Assembly: GCA_020854915.1 (NCBI GenBank)
Contig: JAHKLT010000018.1
Span: 1 to 35,488, forward strand
From: Methanobacteriaceae archaeon
Lineage (GTDB): Archaea; Methanobacteriota; Methanobacteria; Methanobacteriales; Methanobacteriaceae
Reading direction: 5' to 3'
DNA: 35,488 nt
Shown: positions 35,364 to 35,488 of the stretch, in pieces
How the letters are laid out: every line of letters begins with the position of its first letter
How positions within the stretch are numbered: the stretch's first letter is position 1
Translations under genes and position numbers: made by a program
The notes under the pieces: model-generated
What the model saw: the letters and a program-made list of their open reading frames with translations, nothing else
What the model was told of the DNA's origin: nothing
The model's database searches: none

Positions 35364-35488
35364 TTAGTTGTTTTTTATGGAGTTTCCCCAGCGTTGTGAA
35401 CGGTTGTAGATTTGGTTCATGAATCCTATTCCTGTTTTGTATTTATTTTTATCTGCTTTGGGCATTGTATTACCAATATAATTTTCAG
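35364..35488 (-). CDS. 3' end of an unidentified gene, possibly a transposase
   Basis: Reading into the window from its right edge, a 40-residue tail runs ENYIGNTMPKADKN, then KTGIGFMNQIYNRSQRWGNS, and stops at 35364. It is basic and uses C-ending codons (TAC, TTC, AAC, ATC, CGC, CGT), unlike all host genes nearby but like the tail at the left edge. It stops 21 bp from the broken Mur ligase gene. An insertion-sequence transposase is the simplest reading; no diagnostic motif is present, so this is an inference. Confidence 0.4.
   Translation of the reverse strand, partial: ENYIGNTMPKADKNKYKTGIGFMNQIYNRSQRWGNSIKNN

Overview
The window is AT-rich archaeal DNA from a methanogen, most likely a Methanobrevibacter-like member of the Methanobacteriales. 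The evidence is a CfbD gene for coenzyme F430 synthesis, a Mur-ligase-type protein of the pseudomurein kind, archaeal replication and translation genes (PCNA, GINS, aIF2-alpha, L44e, S27e, Nop10), TATA/BRE promoters and GGTGAT-type ribosome binding sites. Genus is inferred; no rRNA is present.

Layout. 1-4889: tail of a foreign-looking gene, then a Cd/Zn resistance pair (ArsR/CadC-type sensor and P-type ATPase with an operator over its TATA box), a frameshifted endonuclease Q gene, and an LCM-type methyltransferase. 4886-7130 (minus): translation operon rpl44e-rps27e-aif2a-nop10-PAC2. 7373-9032 (minus): PCNA and a GINS subunit. 9274-10585: QueG-like iron-sulfur protein and an unknown protein. 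10650-17123 (minus): complete tryptophan operon trpE-trpGD-trpC-trpFB-trpA, with two fused genes and TrpY-type TGTACA boxes at the promoter. 17155-19503: cation/proton antiporter, a promoter-like repeat cluster and a CPBP protease. 19646-21856: purB and a membrane protein. 22380-25165: copZ-copA behind a 43-bp tandemly duplicated promoter. 25181-27283: amidohydrolase, aconitase-X small subunit (phosphomevalonate dehydratase type) and a small winged-helix regulator. 27436-28131: decayed DUF4013-type membrane protein gene. 28141-34351 (minus): truD, tRNA-Arg, pilin-like protein and the tight cluster ychF-cfbD-hisH-AIRS-like. 34518-35488: Mur ligase remnant cut at its 5' side by another foreign-looking gene that runs off the end.

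Themes. Metal homeostasis appears twice (Cd/Zn and Cu). The copper promoter shares a long operator/TATA element with the methyltransferase promoter, which suggests one regulator for both. Both window ends lie in reading frames with C-ending codons unlike the host genes, consistent with mobile elements bounding the contig. Three genes are broken: endoQ by a single base, the DUF4013 gene by several lesions, and the Mur ligase by 5' truncation. No CRISPR array, prophage or clearly new multi-gene system was seen. The least explained elements are the shared metal promoter element, the repeat cluster upstream of the antiporter, and a possible small RNA with a C-rich hairpin loop beside copA.
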